DNA of 64,000 nucleotides from Nocardia sputorum (GTDB lineage: Bacteria; Actinomycetota; Actinomycetes; Mycobacteriales; Mycobacteriaceae). Positions within the stretch are counted from its first letter, which is position 1. Every line of letters starts with the position of its first letter. Both the position numbers and the translations under genes were made by a program. The stretch is from assembly GCF_027924405.1 (NCBI RefSeq), contig NZ_AP026978.1, positions 6,324,001-6,388,000 of the forward strand, given 5' to 3'. Positions 1 through 8,513 of this stretch are shown one piece after another. A model generated the notes under the pieces. The model was not told the DNA's origin. It saw nothing but the letters and a program-made list of their open reading frames with translations, and ran no database searches.

Positions 1-464
1 GCGTAGAGCACCGTGCCCGCGAGGAACAGCAGGATCAGCACCGGCACCAGCAGGAACGCCCACATGGCGCGGTAGCGCTGCTCCCGCAGCAGCAGGATCC
101 CGACCAGCACGGCGGCGGCCGTTGCCATGGTGACGAACTCGTACATGTTGCCCAGCGGGAAGCGGTGGGTCGCGAAGCCGCGCAGGACGATCGCGCCGAC
201 GTGCAGCGCGATGGCGACCATCAGCACCGAGAACGCCATGTTGCCCAGCCGCTCCGACAGCGGCCGCCGCGTGGGCTCGATGACCCGGCTGGGCCCCTGC
301 GGTGTCGATCCGCCGCCCACGGTCACCAGTTCCCGCTCGCTGACCTGGCGGCTGCGGGCCGTCGCGTACTGCCAGATCAGCAGCACCAGCACCAGCGCGT
401 ACACGACGATCGCCGTCTTGAAGGCGAAGTCGCTGTACCTGGCGATGGTCTCGTCGATCGGCAT
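1..464 (-). CDS. ccsB: Cytochrome c biogenesis protein CcsB/ResC, N-terminal part (cut by window edge)
   Basis: Integral membrane partner of ResB in system II cytochrome c maturation, which moves haem across the membrane and attaches it to CXXCH apocytochromes. Only about 154 N-terminal residues are visible. They hold a first membrane helix (about residues 13-32), a charged loop, a second helix, and the sequence FPLGNMYEFVTM followed by another helix, which is typical of the CcsA/CcsB/ResC family. The ATG lies 2 nt after the resB stop, so the two are almost certainly cotranslated as the last genes of the hemL-tlpA-ccdA-resB-ccsB operon. The C-terminal haem-handling WWD region is outside the window. 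Confidence 0.9.
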   Translation of the reverse strand, partial: MPIDETIARYSDFAFKTAIVVYALVLVLLIWQYATARSRQVSERELVTVGGGSTPQGPSRVIEPTRRPLSERLGNMAFSVLMVAIALHVGAIVLRGFATHRFPLGNMYEFVTMATAAAVLVGILLLREQRYRAMWAFLLVPVLILLFLAGTVLY

Positions 465-466
465 GG

Positions 467-2113
467 TCACTCTCCCGTGGTCGCGGCGTGCTCGTCGAGC
501 AGGCGGGCGCGCAGCCGATCGAACTCGCCGCCCCAGCCCGCCTGGTCGGTCCGGGCGAGCCCGCCCATCTCTACTACAGTGCGTCGTTGGTCAACGGTAC
601 CGGCTGTGTCCTCGGCCGGGTAGACCCGCACCCAGATCCGGCGACGCTTGATCAGCAGCGACACCAGCAGTCCCGCCATCATCAGCAGCGCGCTGACCAG
701 CACCCACTGCTGTGCGGGGTCGTGCGATACCTGGAGGTTCACGAACTCCTGCGCGCCGTCGAAGGTGACCTTGGTGCCGTTCGGCAGCGTGGTCGATTCA
801 CCGGGCCGAAGATTGACCCTGGCCTCCTTGGTCAGCCGGCCCTGCTTGACCTGCTCGGGATCAAGGGCGAACAACGACTGCGGTTTGCCGGTGTCCAGGC
901 CGGTGTCGCCGCGGTAGACGTCGACCGCGACGGCGGGATCGTTCATCGCGGGAAACGCCGAACTCAGCAACGATCCGTGGAACAGCGCCGTGGGCGCGAA
1001 CAACCCTTCGATCGCGATCTGGTTCTTGCGGCGCTCCTCGTCGGTCGCGTACATGCCGCCGGGCGGGTCGATCCGCAGCACGCCGCTGGACAGGAACGTC
1101 GACGCGTCGTCCGGACGCCACTGGATGGACTCGGTGCGGGTCCGGCCGTTCGGGAAGGTGACGGTGAAGGTCGGAGCGTAGCCGTGTCCTTGCAGGTAGA
1201 GCCGGTCACCCGCGACGCGCAGCGGGTGGTTCACCTGTACCTGGGTGTCGCGCCAGGTGTTCGTCCGCAGGTCGTCGCCCGCCTGGTAGGCGAGATCCGC
1301 GGTGAACATCTCGGCCTGCCCGTTGGTCAGGTAGTCGGCCCGGAAATCCTTCACCCGCACGCAGAGCGGGGTCATGCCGGTGCCGTCGTTGACATTGCCC
1401 GCCTTGAACGAGTCGAACACCGCGGGCGAGGTGGTGCAGAAGCCGGGGCCGTTGTTCGCCAGCACGATGACGCTGCCCTCGTAGCCGAACAGCTTGCCTG
1501 CGGCGATGGCGATCAGCAGTCCGACCAGCGCGAGATGGAACACCAGGTTGCCGAGCTCGCGGGTGTAGCCCTTCTCCGCCGACAGCGCCAGTTCCCCCTC
1601 GCGGGGGCCGGGACGGACCTCGCTGCGCCATCCGCGCAGCTGGGCTCGGGCGTGATCGATCAGCTCCTGCGGCGAGCGCTCGACCCGTCCCGAGTAGTGA
1701 TGCGGCAGCCTGGTCAGGTTGCGCGGCGCGCGCACCGGCGGGGTGCGCAGCGCGCGATAGTGATCGAACGTGCGCGGCAGGATGCAACCGACCAGCGAGA
1801 TGAACAGCAGCACATAGACGGCCGTGAACCAAAAGCTGGAGAACACGTCGAACAGCTCGAAACGGTCCATCCACGGGCCGAGCGTGGGCCGGTCGGCGAT
1901 GTACTGCTCGACCTTCTGCTCGTTGAGGTTGCGCTGCGGCAGCAGCGCCCCCGGAATCGCGGCCAGCGCGAGCAGGAACAGCAGCACCAAGGCGGTGCGC
2001 ATGCTGGTGAGCCCGCGCCAGGTGTTGCGCAGGAACGCCCACGCCCGTCCGGCGGCGGATTGACGCGGCGGCTGTTCGGGGCTTTCGATCGCAGGCTGAT
2101 CGGTCACGGTCAT
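467..2113 (-). CDS. resB: Cytochrome c biogenesis protein ResB
   Basis: About 548 aa ResB family protein, forming the haem delivery and ligation complex with CcsB at the outer face of the membrane. It starts with a proline-rich cytosolic stretch and has membrane helices around residues 40-60 (ALVLLFLLALAAIPGALLP), 95-115 and 190-210. A large extracytoplasmic domain follows, then a last helix near the C-terminus (VLVSALLMMAGLLVSLL) before a charged tail. The ATG overlaps the ccdA stop as ATGA, which fixes the start and implies translational coupling. Length is normal for actinobacterial ResB. Confidence 0.93.
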   Translation of the reverse strand: MTVTDQPAIESPEQPPRQSAAGRAWAFLRNTWRGLTSMRTALVLLFLLALAAIPGALLPQRNLNEQKVEQYIADRPTLGPWMDRFELFDVFSSFWFTAVYVLLFISLVGCILPRTFDHYRALRTPPVRAPRNLTRLPHHYSGRVERSPQELIDHARAQLRGWRSEVRPGPREGELALSAEKGYTRELGNLVFHLALVGLLIAIAAGKLFGYEGSVIVLANNGPGFCTTSPAVFDSFKAGNVNDGTGMTPLCVRVKDFRADYLTNGQAEMFTADLAYQAGDDLRTNTWRDTQVQVNHPLRVAGDRLYLQGHGYAPTFTVTFPNGRTRTESIQWRPDDASTFLSSGVLRIDPPGGMYATDEERRKNQIAIEGLFAPTALFHGSLLSSAFPAMNDPAVAVDVYRGDTGLDTGKPQSLFALDPEQVKQGRLTKEARVNLRPGESTTLPNGTKVTFDGAQEFVNLQVSHDPAQQWVLVSALLMMAGLLVSLLIKRRRIWVRVYPAEDTAGTVDQRRTVVEMGGLARTDQAGWGGEFDRLRARLLDEHAATTGE

Positions 2114-2943
2114 ATCGGCAAGGTCACCTCGGAGACGAACGCGTCGCGCACCCAGGCGACGAACTGGTCCCACGCCCCGGTGACCAGCGCGGCGCCGACC
2201 GCGACGAGCAACATGCCCCCGATGATCTGGATGGTGCGGGAATTGCGGCGCAGCCAGCCCACACCGCGCAACGCGCTCGCCGACCCGAACGCGAGCACGA
2301 CGAACGGCAGACCGAGCCCCAGACAGTAGGCGACGATCAGCGCGACCCCGCGCACCGCCGTCGTCCCGTCGGTGCCGGCGGCCACCGCCATGACACCGGA
2401 CAGCGTCGGCCCCAGGCACGGTGTCCAGCCCAGCGCGAACACCCCGCCCAGCAGCGGTGCGCCCATGAGGCTGGTGAGCCTGCGCGGCTCCATCCGGGTG
2501 TCGCGCTGCAACGCGGGCACCAAGCCGATGAAGACCAGGCCCATCAGGATCGTCACCACGCCGCCGATGCGTTGCAGCAGTTCCCGATTGACGTTCAGGG
2601 TCTGGATGACGCCGAACACGGTCGCGGTCGCGAGCACGAAGACCACCGTGAAACCGGCGACGAACAAGCCGGCCGCGCCCGCGACCCGCATCCGTCCGGA
2701 GCGCGGTCGGGGTGCTGTGGCCACGGTCGCGCGCCGAGTCCCGGTGGCCTCCGCGACGGTGGCGGGCGGCGCCTCGGCGCCGACCAGTCCGGCCAGGTAG
2801 GACAGGTATCCCGGCACGAGCGGCACCACGCACGGCGAGGCGAACGACACCAGACCCGCGAGCAGGCACGCGCCGAGCGCCAGCAGCAGCGGCCCGGAAG
2901 CCGCCGTCTGCTGGAACGAATCACCGACTCCGGCGAGCACCAT
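2110..2943 (-). CDS. ccdA: Cytochrome c biogenesis protein CcdA (thiol-disulfide transmembrane carrier)
   Basis: About 277 aa polytopic membrane protein of the CcdA/DsbD family. It passes electrons from cytosolic thioredoxin to an extracytoplasmic thioredoxin-like protein (here TlpA/CcsX) that keeps apocytochrome c cysteines reduced. The N-terminal helix carries FASPCVVPLVPGYLSYL with the first redox cysteine. The second lies in the conserved helix around GWTPCLGPTLSG. Six membrane segments are visible. The chosen ATG gives the usual N-terminus and overlaps by one base (TGATG) the stop of a tiny upstream frame. The 3' end overlaps resB as ATGA. Confidence 0.93.
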   Translation of the reverse strand: MVLAGVGDSFQQTAASGPLLLALGACLLAGLVSFASPCVVPLVPGYLSYLAGLVGAEAPPATVAEATGTRRATVATAPRPRSGRMRVAGAAGLFVAGFTVVFVLATATVFGVIQTLNVNRELLQRIGGVVTILMGLVFIGLVPALQRDTRMEPRRLTSLMGAPLLGGVFALGWTPCLGPTLSGVMAVAAGTDGTTAVRGVALIVAYCLGLGLPFVVLAFGSASALRGVGWLRRNSRTIQIIGGMLLVAVGAALVTGAWDQFVAWVRDAFVSEVTLPI

Positions 2944-2987
2944 CACAGGTCCTCCCCGGTACGCGGCGCGGTGCGCGCGAGGGTCAC
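2943..2987 (-). CDS. Possible 14-aa coupling mini-ORF before ccdA
   Basis: A 14-codon frame (VTLARTAPRTGEDL) whose GTG overlaps the stop of the preceding 81-aa frame as GTGA and whose TGA overlaps the ccdA ATG as TGATG. Nothing in the peptide suggests a function of its own. If translated, its likely effect is to carry ribosomes onto ccdA without release. The evidence is only the exact stop-start geometry on both sides, so it may be chance. Confidence 0.25.
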   Translation of the reverse strand: MTLARTAPRTGEDL

Positions 2988-3229
2988 ACCGAGTCCTCCC
3001 GCGCGTCCTCGGGCGCACGTCCGGCGCCACGGCGCGGCGCCACCGTCCGCTCGGTGGCCTGGGGTTCCTCGAACACGGCGAAGTCCAGCAAGGACTCCGC
3101 CGCGACACTGCGCGGCACGGTGGCGATGCCCGCCCACCGGTCGTCGACGGCCCATCCACCGCCGATGCGTCGGGCGCCCTGCCGTGGCCGACAGGCACGC
3201 AGGTGGCGGGTACGGCGGTCGCGATTCAC
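2984..3229 (-). CDS. Hypothetical 81-aa protein between tlpA and ccdA
   Basis: A GTG-initiated frame of 81 codons whose start overlaps the tlpA stop as GTGA. The N-terminal half is very arginine-rich. The second half contains a more protein-like stretch (AAESLLDFAVFEEPQATE) and the end is acidic and arginine-rich. No signal peptide, membrane helix or known domain was recognised. The frame would otherwise leave an unusual 280-nt hole in a very tight operon, which favours it being real, but composition alone could produce an open frame of this length at this GC content. Confidence 0.35.
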   Translation of the reverse strand: MNRDRRTRHLRACRPRQGARRIGGGWAVDDRWAGIATVPRSVAAESLLDFAVFEEPQATERTVAPRRGAGRAPEDAREDSV

Positions 3230-3867
3230 TGTTCTTCCTCCGCGGCGATACTTTCCACCACTGGCTGCAGATCCTCGGCGAGCAGGGACCGCAGGAAGAC
3301 CGCGGCGACCCGGTGTTGCCGGTCGAGGACGAGAGTGGTGGGGATGACACTGGTTGGGAAATTCCCGCCGAGCGCCAAGAGCGTGCGCATCGACGGGTCG
3401 TAGATGGACGGGTAGCCGACCTTGTTGTCGACCACGAAATCTTGGGCCTTGTCCTGTTGCGGATCGCGGACGTTGATCCCCAGGAAGGCGACGCCTTTGT
3501 CCTTCGTCGCCTCGTAGACCTGCTCCAAGGCGGGTGCCTCGGCGCGACACGGACCGCACCACTGCCCCCACAGGTTGAGCACCACGACCTTGCCCGCGTA
3601 GTCCTCGACCGAGGTGGTCTTGCCCGCCGTCATCAAATCCGGACCGGCCAGTTTGCCGATGGTTCCGCGCGCGGCGGGCGGGTCGTAGCGAATGTCGGTC
3701 TTGCCGCCGGGCGAGACGAATTCGAAGGTGCCGCCCGTGGCCACCGCGTCCGAACCGGTCGAACAACCCGCGAGCGCGGCGATCAGCGCCACGCACGCGA
3801 GCAGAACCGGCAGCACCCGCCCGGCGCGCGCCGAGGGCGGGAAGGAGAACGCGGTGCGGTGCGTCAT
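3226..3867 (-). CDS. TlpA/ResA-type thioredoxin-like lipoprotein (CcsX role)
   Basis: About 213 aa extracytoplasmic thiol-disulfide oxidoreductase. A signal sequence ends in a lipobox (ALAGC, cysteine near residue 35), so the protein should be anchored to the outer face of the membrane. The redox centre is WGQWCGPCRAEAP near residue 100, inside a TlpA/ResA thioredoxin fold with the cis-proline region (TSVIPTT) further on. It would reduce apocytochrome c haem-binding cysteines with electrons from CcdA. The ATG overlaps the upstream phosphatase stop as ATGA. The ResA/CcsX assignment follows from the ccdA-resB-ccsB context. Confidence 0.9.
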   Translation of the reverse strand: MTHRTAFSFPPSARAGRVLPVLLACVALIAALAGCSTGSDAVATGGTFEFVSPGGKTDIRYDPPAARGTIGKLAGPDLMTAGKTTSVEDYAGKVVVLNLWGQWCGPCRAEAPALEQVYEATKDKGVAFLGINVRDPQQDKAQDFVVDNKVGYPSIYDPSMRTLLALGGNFPTSVIPTTLVLDRQHRVAAVFLRSLLAEDLQPVVESIAAEEEQ

Positions 3868-4859
3868 GCGCCGTGTACCGAGGGGTCCGAACCGCCGGCG
3901 GGCTCGGAGTAGACGATGTCGACCAGCGTGTCGCCGTGGTAGACCAGCGAGGTCAGCGACGCGAGCGAGCACTGCCGGTGGCGCGGGTCGTGCCAGAGGC
4001 GCTGGCCCTGCAGGAACCGCCGCAGCGTCCACACCGGTAGCTGGTGGGAGACCAGCACCGCCTCCCGCCCGGCAGCTTCGACCCTGGCTTTGTTCACCGC
4101 CGCCAGCATGCGGTGCGCGATCTGCAGATAGGGCTCGCCCCAGGACGGCGTGAAGGGATCGCGCAGTTTCCACCAGTGCCGTGGCTTGCGCAGCGCACCG
4201 TCGCCGACCGAGACGCGCAGGCCCTCGAAGGTGTTGCCCGCCTCGATGAGGTTCTCGTCGGTGCGCACGATGACGTCGTGCTGCGCGGCGATCGGCTCGG
4301 CGGTCTCCTGGGCGCGCTGCAGCGGCGACGCGATGACCAGCGCGATGTCGTGATCGGCCAAGGTGCGCGCGACCGCGGCGGCCTGCGCGCGCCCGGCCAC
4401 CGAAAGGCTGAAGCCGGGCAGGCGGCCGTAGAGGATGCCGTTGGGGTTGTGCACCTCGCCGTGCCGCAGCACGTGCACGATCGTCTCGACGGGAGCCGTG
4501 CCGCCGTCGTGCACCCGCTCGGCGTCGGCTCGGCCGTCGGCGCGCTCGGCCGGGTCGGGCGCGGCGGCCTCGTTCTCGCCGGGGGTGGCCTCGTCGGCCT
4601 TGCGGGCCTGCGCGCCGGCGGCCGCGGCGAAGTGAGCGCCCGCGTCGACCAGGCTGGACGCCACGGCGTCGGTGTTCGCGGACCTGGCGGCGCTCGCGGC
4701 GGCGAACTGCTCGCCCGCGTCGATCACGGTCGCCTCGGCGACCGGGGCGATGACCGACGCGACAGCGGCCGCGCCGTTCGTCGCGATCACGTCCGGCTCG
4801 GCGGACGGCTGGGCCGGCTCGCGCCGGTCGGCATCGGGCTGATCGAGGTCGGAGGTCAC
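3864..4859 (-). CDS. Histidine phosphatase superfamily protein (phosphoglycerate mutase-like)
   Basis: About 331 aa from a GTG that overlaps the hemL stop as GTGA. Roughly 120 N-terminal residues are alanine-, aspartate- and glutamate-rich and look disordered. Then comes a histidine phosphatase domain starting [14 protein letters not shown], whose RHG carries the histidine that becomes phosphorylated. The second catalytic histidine is in [10 protein letters not shown], followed by the arginine-rich segment [19 protein letters not shown]. The substrate is unknown. Mycobacteria keep a related gene between hemL and ccdA, which suggests a conserved role near haem or cytochrome assembly. The long acidic N-terminal extension is the odd part. 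Confidence 0.85.
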   Translation of the reverse strand: MTSDLDQPDADRREPAQPSAEPDVIATNGAAAVASVIAPVAEATVIDAGEQFAAASAARSANTDAVASSLVDAGAHFAAAAGAQARKADEATPGENEAAAPDPAERADGRADAERVHDGGTAPVETIVHVLRHGEVHNPNGILYGRLPGFSLSVAGRAQAAAVARTLADHDIALVIASPLQRAQETAEPIAAQHDVIVRTDENLIEAGNTFEGLRVSVGDGALRKPRHWWKLRDPFTPSWGEPYLQIAHRMLAAVNKARVEAAGREAVLVSHQLPVWTLRRFLQGQRLWHDPRHRQCSLASLTSLVYHGDTLVDIVYSEPAGGSDPSVHGA

Positions 4860-6193
4860 GCGCGGGATCCTTCGGGGGTGGCGGCCGCCGCCGCGTGCGC
4901 GGCGGCGGGCAGGGCGGCAGCGATACGGTCGAACGCGTCCTCGTCGAGCGCCGCGGAGACGAACCACGCTTCGAACGCGCTCGGCGGCGCGTACACGCCA
5001 CCGTCGAGCAGGGCGTGGAAGAACGCTGGGTAGCGCCAGGTCTCGCTCGCCTTGGCGGCGGCGTAGTCGGTGACCGGGCGTTCGGCGAAGAACACGCTCA
5101 CCATATTGCCCGCGAACTGCACATGGTGCCCGACCCCCGCGGCGGTCAGCGCCGAGGAGAACAGTTCGCCGAGCCGTTGGGCGTTGCGATCCAGCGCGGC
5201 ATAGACCGCCTCGTCGGCCGCGCGCAGCGTGGCCAGGCCCGCGGCCACCGCGACCGGGTTACCGGACAGCGTCCCGGCCTGGTAGACCGGCCCGAGCGGC
5301 GCGAGGTGGTTCATGATCTCGGCGCGTCCGCCGAACGCGGCCGCGGGCAGCCCGCCGCTCATCACCTTGCCGAAGGTGTAGAGGTCGCCCGCGACGCCTT
5401 CCCGGCCGAACCAGCCCGCGCTGCTGACCCGGAAACCGGTCATCACCTCGTCCATGACCAGCAGCGCCCCGTGCTCGGCGGTCAGCGCGCGCAGGCCCGC
5501 GTTGAACCCGGGCAGCGGCGCGACCGCGCCCATGTTGCCCGCCGCCGCCTCGGTGATCACGCAGGCGATGTCGCCGGGATCGGCGGCGAACGCGGCGGCG
5601 ACGGCGTCGAGGTCGTTGTAGGGCAGCACGATGGTGTCGGCCGCCTGCGCGCCCGTGACGCCCGGGGAGGTGGGCAGTCCGAGCGTGGCGACACCGGAGC
5701 CCGCGTCCGCGAGCAGCGCGTCGACATGGCCGTGGTAGCAACCGGCGAACTTGATGATCTTGGTGCGCCCGGTGAAGCCGCGGGCCAGCCGGACCGCGCT
5801 CATGGTGGCCTCGGTGCCTGAGTTCACCAGCCGTACCCGCTCCACCGGCGCGACCCGGCGCACGATCTCCTCCGCGAGTTCGATCTCCGCTTCGGTCGGC
5901 GCGCCGAAGGACAGGCCGCCGCTCGCCGCGCGGCGCACCGCCTCGACGACCGCGGGGTGCGCGTGGCCGAGGATCATCGGCCCCCAGGAGCAGACCAGGT
6001 CCACGTACTCGTTTCCGTCGGCGTCGACGAGCGTGCAGCCGTCGGCCGAGGCGATGAATCGCGGTGTGCCGCCGACGGATCGAAATGCCCGCACCGGGGA
6101 GTTGACACCACCCGGAATCACCGAACTCGCCCGGTCGAAGAGCTGAGCGGAAACCGGCACGGTTGCACTGGTCACGCGCGGAGAAGAACTCAC
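4856..6193 (-). CDS. hemL: Glutamate-1-semialdehyde 2,1-aminomutase
   Basis: About 445 aa class III PLP aminotransferase-fold enzyme. It converts glutamate-1-semialdehyde to 5-aminolevulinate, the second step of the C5 haem pathway that starts with HemA. Visible hallmarks are [17 protein letters not shown] at the N-terminus, the PLP-binding region around [26 protein letters not shown], and the Schiff-base lysine in [18 protein letters not shown]. Length is typical. It is the first gene of the operon that runs through ccsB. About 170 nt upstream separate it from the divergent secreted-protein gene and must hold both promoters. Confidence 0.96.
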   Translation of the reverse strand: MSSSPRVTSATVPVSAQLFDRASSVIPGGVNSPVRAFRSVGGTPRFIASADGCTLVDADGNEYVDLVCSWGPMILGHAHPAVVEAVRRAASGGLSFGAPTEAEIELAEEIVRRVAPVERVRLVNSGTEATMSAVRLARGFTGRTKIIKFAGCYHGHVDALLADAGSGVATLGLPTSPGVTGAQAADTIVLPYNDLDAVAAAFAADPGDIACVITEAAAGNMGAVAPLPGFNAGLRALTAEHGALLVMDEVMTGFRVSSAGWFGREGVAGDLYTFGKVMSGGLPAAAFGGRAEIMNHLAPLGPVYQAGTLSGNPVAVAAGLATLRAADEAVYAALDRNAQRLGELFSSALTAAGVGHHVQFAGNMVSVFFAERPVTDYAAAKASETWRYPAFFHALLDGGVYAPPSAFEAWFVSAALDEDAFDRIAAALPAAAHAAAAATPEGSRA

Positions 6194-6367
6194 GCGTTCC
6201 AGTCTCTCAGCACCGAAAAATCCGTTTGACGACAGGGTGTAGTGCAGTGATGCAGGCCGCAGCCGCCCGGCAACACGCCGAGGTGGGGTTCGCGCGGATT
6301 TCGATCGCTGGACGGTTGCCGGTGCGTAGTCTCAGCTCACATTCGTCCATCATTCGGGAGGGTCTGC

Positions 6368-6754
6368 ATGCGGATTGCCATCGTCAGCGTGGGTGTGCTC
6401 GCCGTCGTCGCGGGAGCCGCAGCGGCCCTCGGCGCCGGGTCCGCCGCCGCGCAGCCACTCGATCAACTCGACGAGGCGCGGCTGGCCATCCCGCTGGACC
6501 ACACGATGACCACCGCGCTGGCCGGCGGACCCATTCCCGCCGTGGTCACCATGTTCGTCCCGCCCAACCGGATCGGCGCCGGGCTGAAGAGCGACTCCGA
6601 GATCTATCGCGATGACCGCGGCGCGGTACACGCGACGCTGCGCCAGGTGGTGCTCGAGGCCGCAGGCCATCCGGATGGGACGGTCACCGTCTACCTGAAC
6701 GCGCCCGGCACCCGAAACGGCCGTGTGCTGGACGTCTACCAGCACTGGAACTGA
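6368..6754 (+). CDS. Secreted hypothetical protein, 128 aa
   Basis: The start ATG has a good ribosome binding site (GGGAGG, 6-7 nt upstream). Residues 1-29 form a clear Sec signal peptide (MRIAIVSVGVLAVVAGAAAA, then an Ala-rich end with a likely AxA cleavage before QPLDQ). The mature part of about 100 residues has alternating hydrophobic and polar stretches suggesting a small beta-rich domain, no cysteines, and ends VLDVYQHWN. No family was recognised. It is transcribed away from hemL and converges with the next small secreted-protein gene. Confidence 0.8.
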   Translation: MRIAIVSVGVLAVVAGAAAALGAGSAAAQPLDQLDEARLAIPLDHTMTTALAGGPIPAVVTMFVPPNRIGAGLKSDSEIYRDDRGAVHATLRQVVLEAAGHPDGTVTVYLNAPGTRNGRVLDVYQHWN

Positions 6755-6773
6755 CCGGGCGCGGGCCTGGAGA

Positions 6774-6995
6774 TCAGGCGTACATGCAGGGGACCTGCGC
6801 CGACATGGTGTGCAGGACGCACATGAACCCGTTATAGGGGCCCGCGGAACCGGAATCCGGCACGAGGATCGGCGCGTCGACCGGGCTCGCGTCCTCCAAC
6901 GGCAATCCCGGGGTCGCACCCGCGGGCGCGGCTCCCATCCCGAGGGCGGCGGCCACGGCAAACGCGGCACAGATCTTCACGGCGAACCGGTTCAT
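6774..6995 (-). CDS. Small secreted hypothetical protein, 73 aa
   Basis: The start was chosen at MNRF, which has GGAAAG about 8 nt upstream and gives a clean signal peptide (residues 1-30, ending GAAPAGATP). An upstream in-frame start would add charged residues before the signal. The mature peptide is about 43 residues with two cysteines near the C-terminus (FMCVLHTMSAQVPCMYA) that could form a disulfide. It ends only 19 nt from the convergent 128-aa secreted protein gene. Function unknown. Confidence 0.7.
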   Translation of the reverse strand: MNRFAVKICAAFAVAAALGMGAAPAGATPGLPLEDASPVDAPILVPDSGSAGPYNGFMCVLHTMSAQVPCMYA

Positions 6996-7162
6996 CGAAC
7001 ACTTTCCTTCATCGACACACATTCCGAACTACGGCCGAAATACTAACGGCCCCAGGGCCATTCCAGCCAAAGCGCGCGGTCGGCGGCATCGGGCCGGACG
7101 GCGCGCGGTTGCACGGTAACGCGTTCGCGCGCCGTCCGCAGCGGTTCGCAGGCAATCCGTGG

Positions 7163-7393
7163 CTACGTCAGGCCGAGGCAGAACTTGGCGAACCCGGTGG
7201 TCACCAGGCACGCCAACGGCGTGGGCAGCGCGTGCAGCAACGGCGCGGGCGGAGTCGCCGCGAAAACCGGTGTGACCGGAACAGGCGTTCCCGGAACGGC
7301 TTCGGCGGACGCGGTGGCTGGTACGGCCGCGGCCGCGCCGATCACACCGGCCGCCACCGCACCGAAAAGTGTTCGCTGGACAGTTGGTTTCAT
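7163..7393 (-). CDS. Small secreted hypothetical protein, 76 aa
   Basis: Starting at MKPTVQRTLFGAV, the protein has a signal peptide (residues 1-31, ending ATASAEA). The mature chain of about 45 residues is rich in proline and threonine, ending LACLVTTGFAKFCLGLT with two cysteines 11 residues apart. No strong Shine-Dalgarno is visible before this ATG, and an upstream in-frame start would add 14 residues. The general pattern (short, secreted, Cys pair near the end) resembles the preceding 73-aa protein, but the sequences are not obviously related. Confidence 0.6.
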   Translation of the reverse strand: MKPTVQRTLFGAVAAGVIGAAAAVPATASAEAVPGTPVPVTPVFAATPPAPLLHALPTPLACLVTTGFAKFCLGLT

Positions 7394-7450
7394 GTGCTGG
7401 GCGTTCCCGCGCGCCGCGAGGTCAAACGGCCGCAAGCGGACTCGCGCCGG

Positions 7451-7711
7451 TCAGCGCCCCGCCTCGGCGCTCCGGAGTCCGCGCACGAGCCGGGCCGCGG
7501 CGTCGATGGCGAGCACGCCGGCCACCGCGACGAGCACCGCGGCCAACAGCCACCAGGGTCCGGCGTAACGGGTGGCGGTGAAGCCAGGGGCGTCACCGGA
7601 GGGCGGGAAGTCGGTGGTGCGCACGCCCGCGTGCGCGCTCAGCGCCGCCCCGACCAGGGCGAGCACGAACAGGTCCACCTCCACGAGCACCGCGACGATC
7701 CAGCGCCTCAA
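7451..7711 (-). CDS. Small membrane protein, 86 aa, two helices
   Basis: Hydrophobic helices at about residues 6-26 (VAVLVEVDLFVLALVGAALS) and 50-70 (WWLLAAVLVAVAGVLAIDA), joined by a polar loop with TTDFPPSGDAPG, and a short charged tail. Its start overlaps the stop of the upstream 160-aa membrane protein by 4 nt, so the pair is probably cotranslated. No family was recognised. Confidence 0.65.
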   Translation of the reverse strand: MRRWIVAVLVEVDLFVLALVGAALSAHAGVRTTDFPPSGDAPGFTATRYAGPWWLLAAVLVAVAGVLAIDAAARLVRGLRSAEAGR

Positions 7712-8190
7712 CGGTCCACTCCGTCCGAACTGCGCTGGACGGCTTCGGTCAACGCCGTGCGCAGCGCCTTGTGGTCTCTGGCCCAGGCCTGCACCAAGCC
7801 ACCGTCGGCCAGCCGTAACCCGATACCGGTGCGGCGGCGGGGCACGCCGGTCAGCTCACCGAGTGCCCTGGCCGACTCCCACTCCTCGTCGTCCCAGGAG
7901 TCCTCGTCGCGTTCGGGAAGAACCTCCGCGATCGAGCTCAAGGGCAGCGACTCGGTGCCCGAGCGCAGCGTCTGCGAGGTCAGCTCCACGCTGACGTGCC
8001 GCTTGCCCGCCACCACCTGCAGCGCGACGAAACCCGCGATCAGCGCGGCACAGAACACCAGGGCGAACCAATGCACGTCCCCACCCGTGACGAGTTCGAG
8101 GACGAGAACGGCCAGGCACAGGATCGGCCCGTAGGCCACCGCACGCCACCGGGCACCCGGTTCGGAGAACAAGACGGCCGCTGCGGTCAC
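7708..8190 (-). CDS. Hypothetical membrane protein, 160 aa
   Basis: Two closely spaced N-terminal helices (about residues 18-35 and 40-60) are followed by a cytosolic domain of about 95 residues. Its pattern of short strands plus a final amphipathic helix (ADGGLVQAWARDHKALRTAL) resembles a PH-like bacterial membrane-associated domain, as in DUF3093-type proteins. That resemblance is by eye only. The linker contains an acidic run (LPERDEDSWDDEEWESA). It overlaps the downstream 86-aa membrane protein by 4 nt, suggesting they work together. Confidence 0.65.
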   Translation of the reverse strand: MTAAAVLFSEPGARWRAVAYGPILCLAVLVLELVTGGDVHWFALVFCAALIAGFVALQVVAGKRHVSVELTSQTLRSGTESLPLSSIAEVLPERDEDSWDDEEWESARALGELTGVPRRRTGIGLRLADGGLVQAWARDHKALRTALTEAVQRSSDGVDR

Positions 8191-8236
8191 GCCGGGCCCC
8201 CCACGGCAGCGCGCGCCGACACGGCCGCAAGCGGAA

Positions 8237-8356
8237 TCAGTGAATCGCGCCGGGCAGCAGCAGCACGGCGACGGTCAGCACGGCGAACAGAATCAGCAGG
8301 CTCAAGACGGCCAGATCTCGCCGAATGCTGTGCGGCTGCTGGATCACCACTCGCAT
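8237..8356 (-). CDS. Single-helix membrane peptide, 39 aa
   Basis: A 39-codon frame beginning MRVVIQQPHSIRRDL with one strong hydrophobic helix (LAVLSLLILFAVLTVAVLLL) and a three-residue end. GGAGG sits 6 nt before the ATG, among the best Shine-Dalgarno matches in this stretch, which is the main reason for calling it. Topology would be basic N-terminus inside, C-terminus outside. It lies upstream of, and on the same strand as, the two small membrane proteins. Function unknown. Confidence 0.55.
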   Translation of the reverse strand: MRVVIQQPHSIRRDLAVLSLLILFAVLTVAVLLLPGAIH

Positions 8357-8513
8357 CGTTGCCTCCGATCCTCCGGAGCCATTTGCCGAGTTCCCGCGGG
8401 TAATCCACGAAAACGGACGACCAGTAGCTTCCGGTTCCCACGTCCACTGTGACAACCCTCACCATACATGCCGGAATGTCTGGGACAAATTGGCAACGTG
8501 TTCCATCGGCGCC

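Noticed and set aside
488..2329. 613-codon plus-strand open frame opposite resB
   Set aside because: Arg/Gln/His-rich translation typical of the antisense shadow of a GC-rich gene; no start signal or domain.
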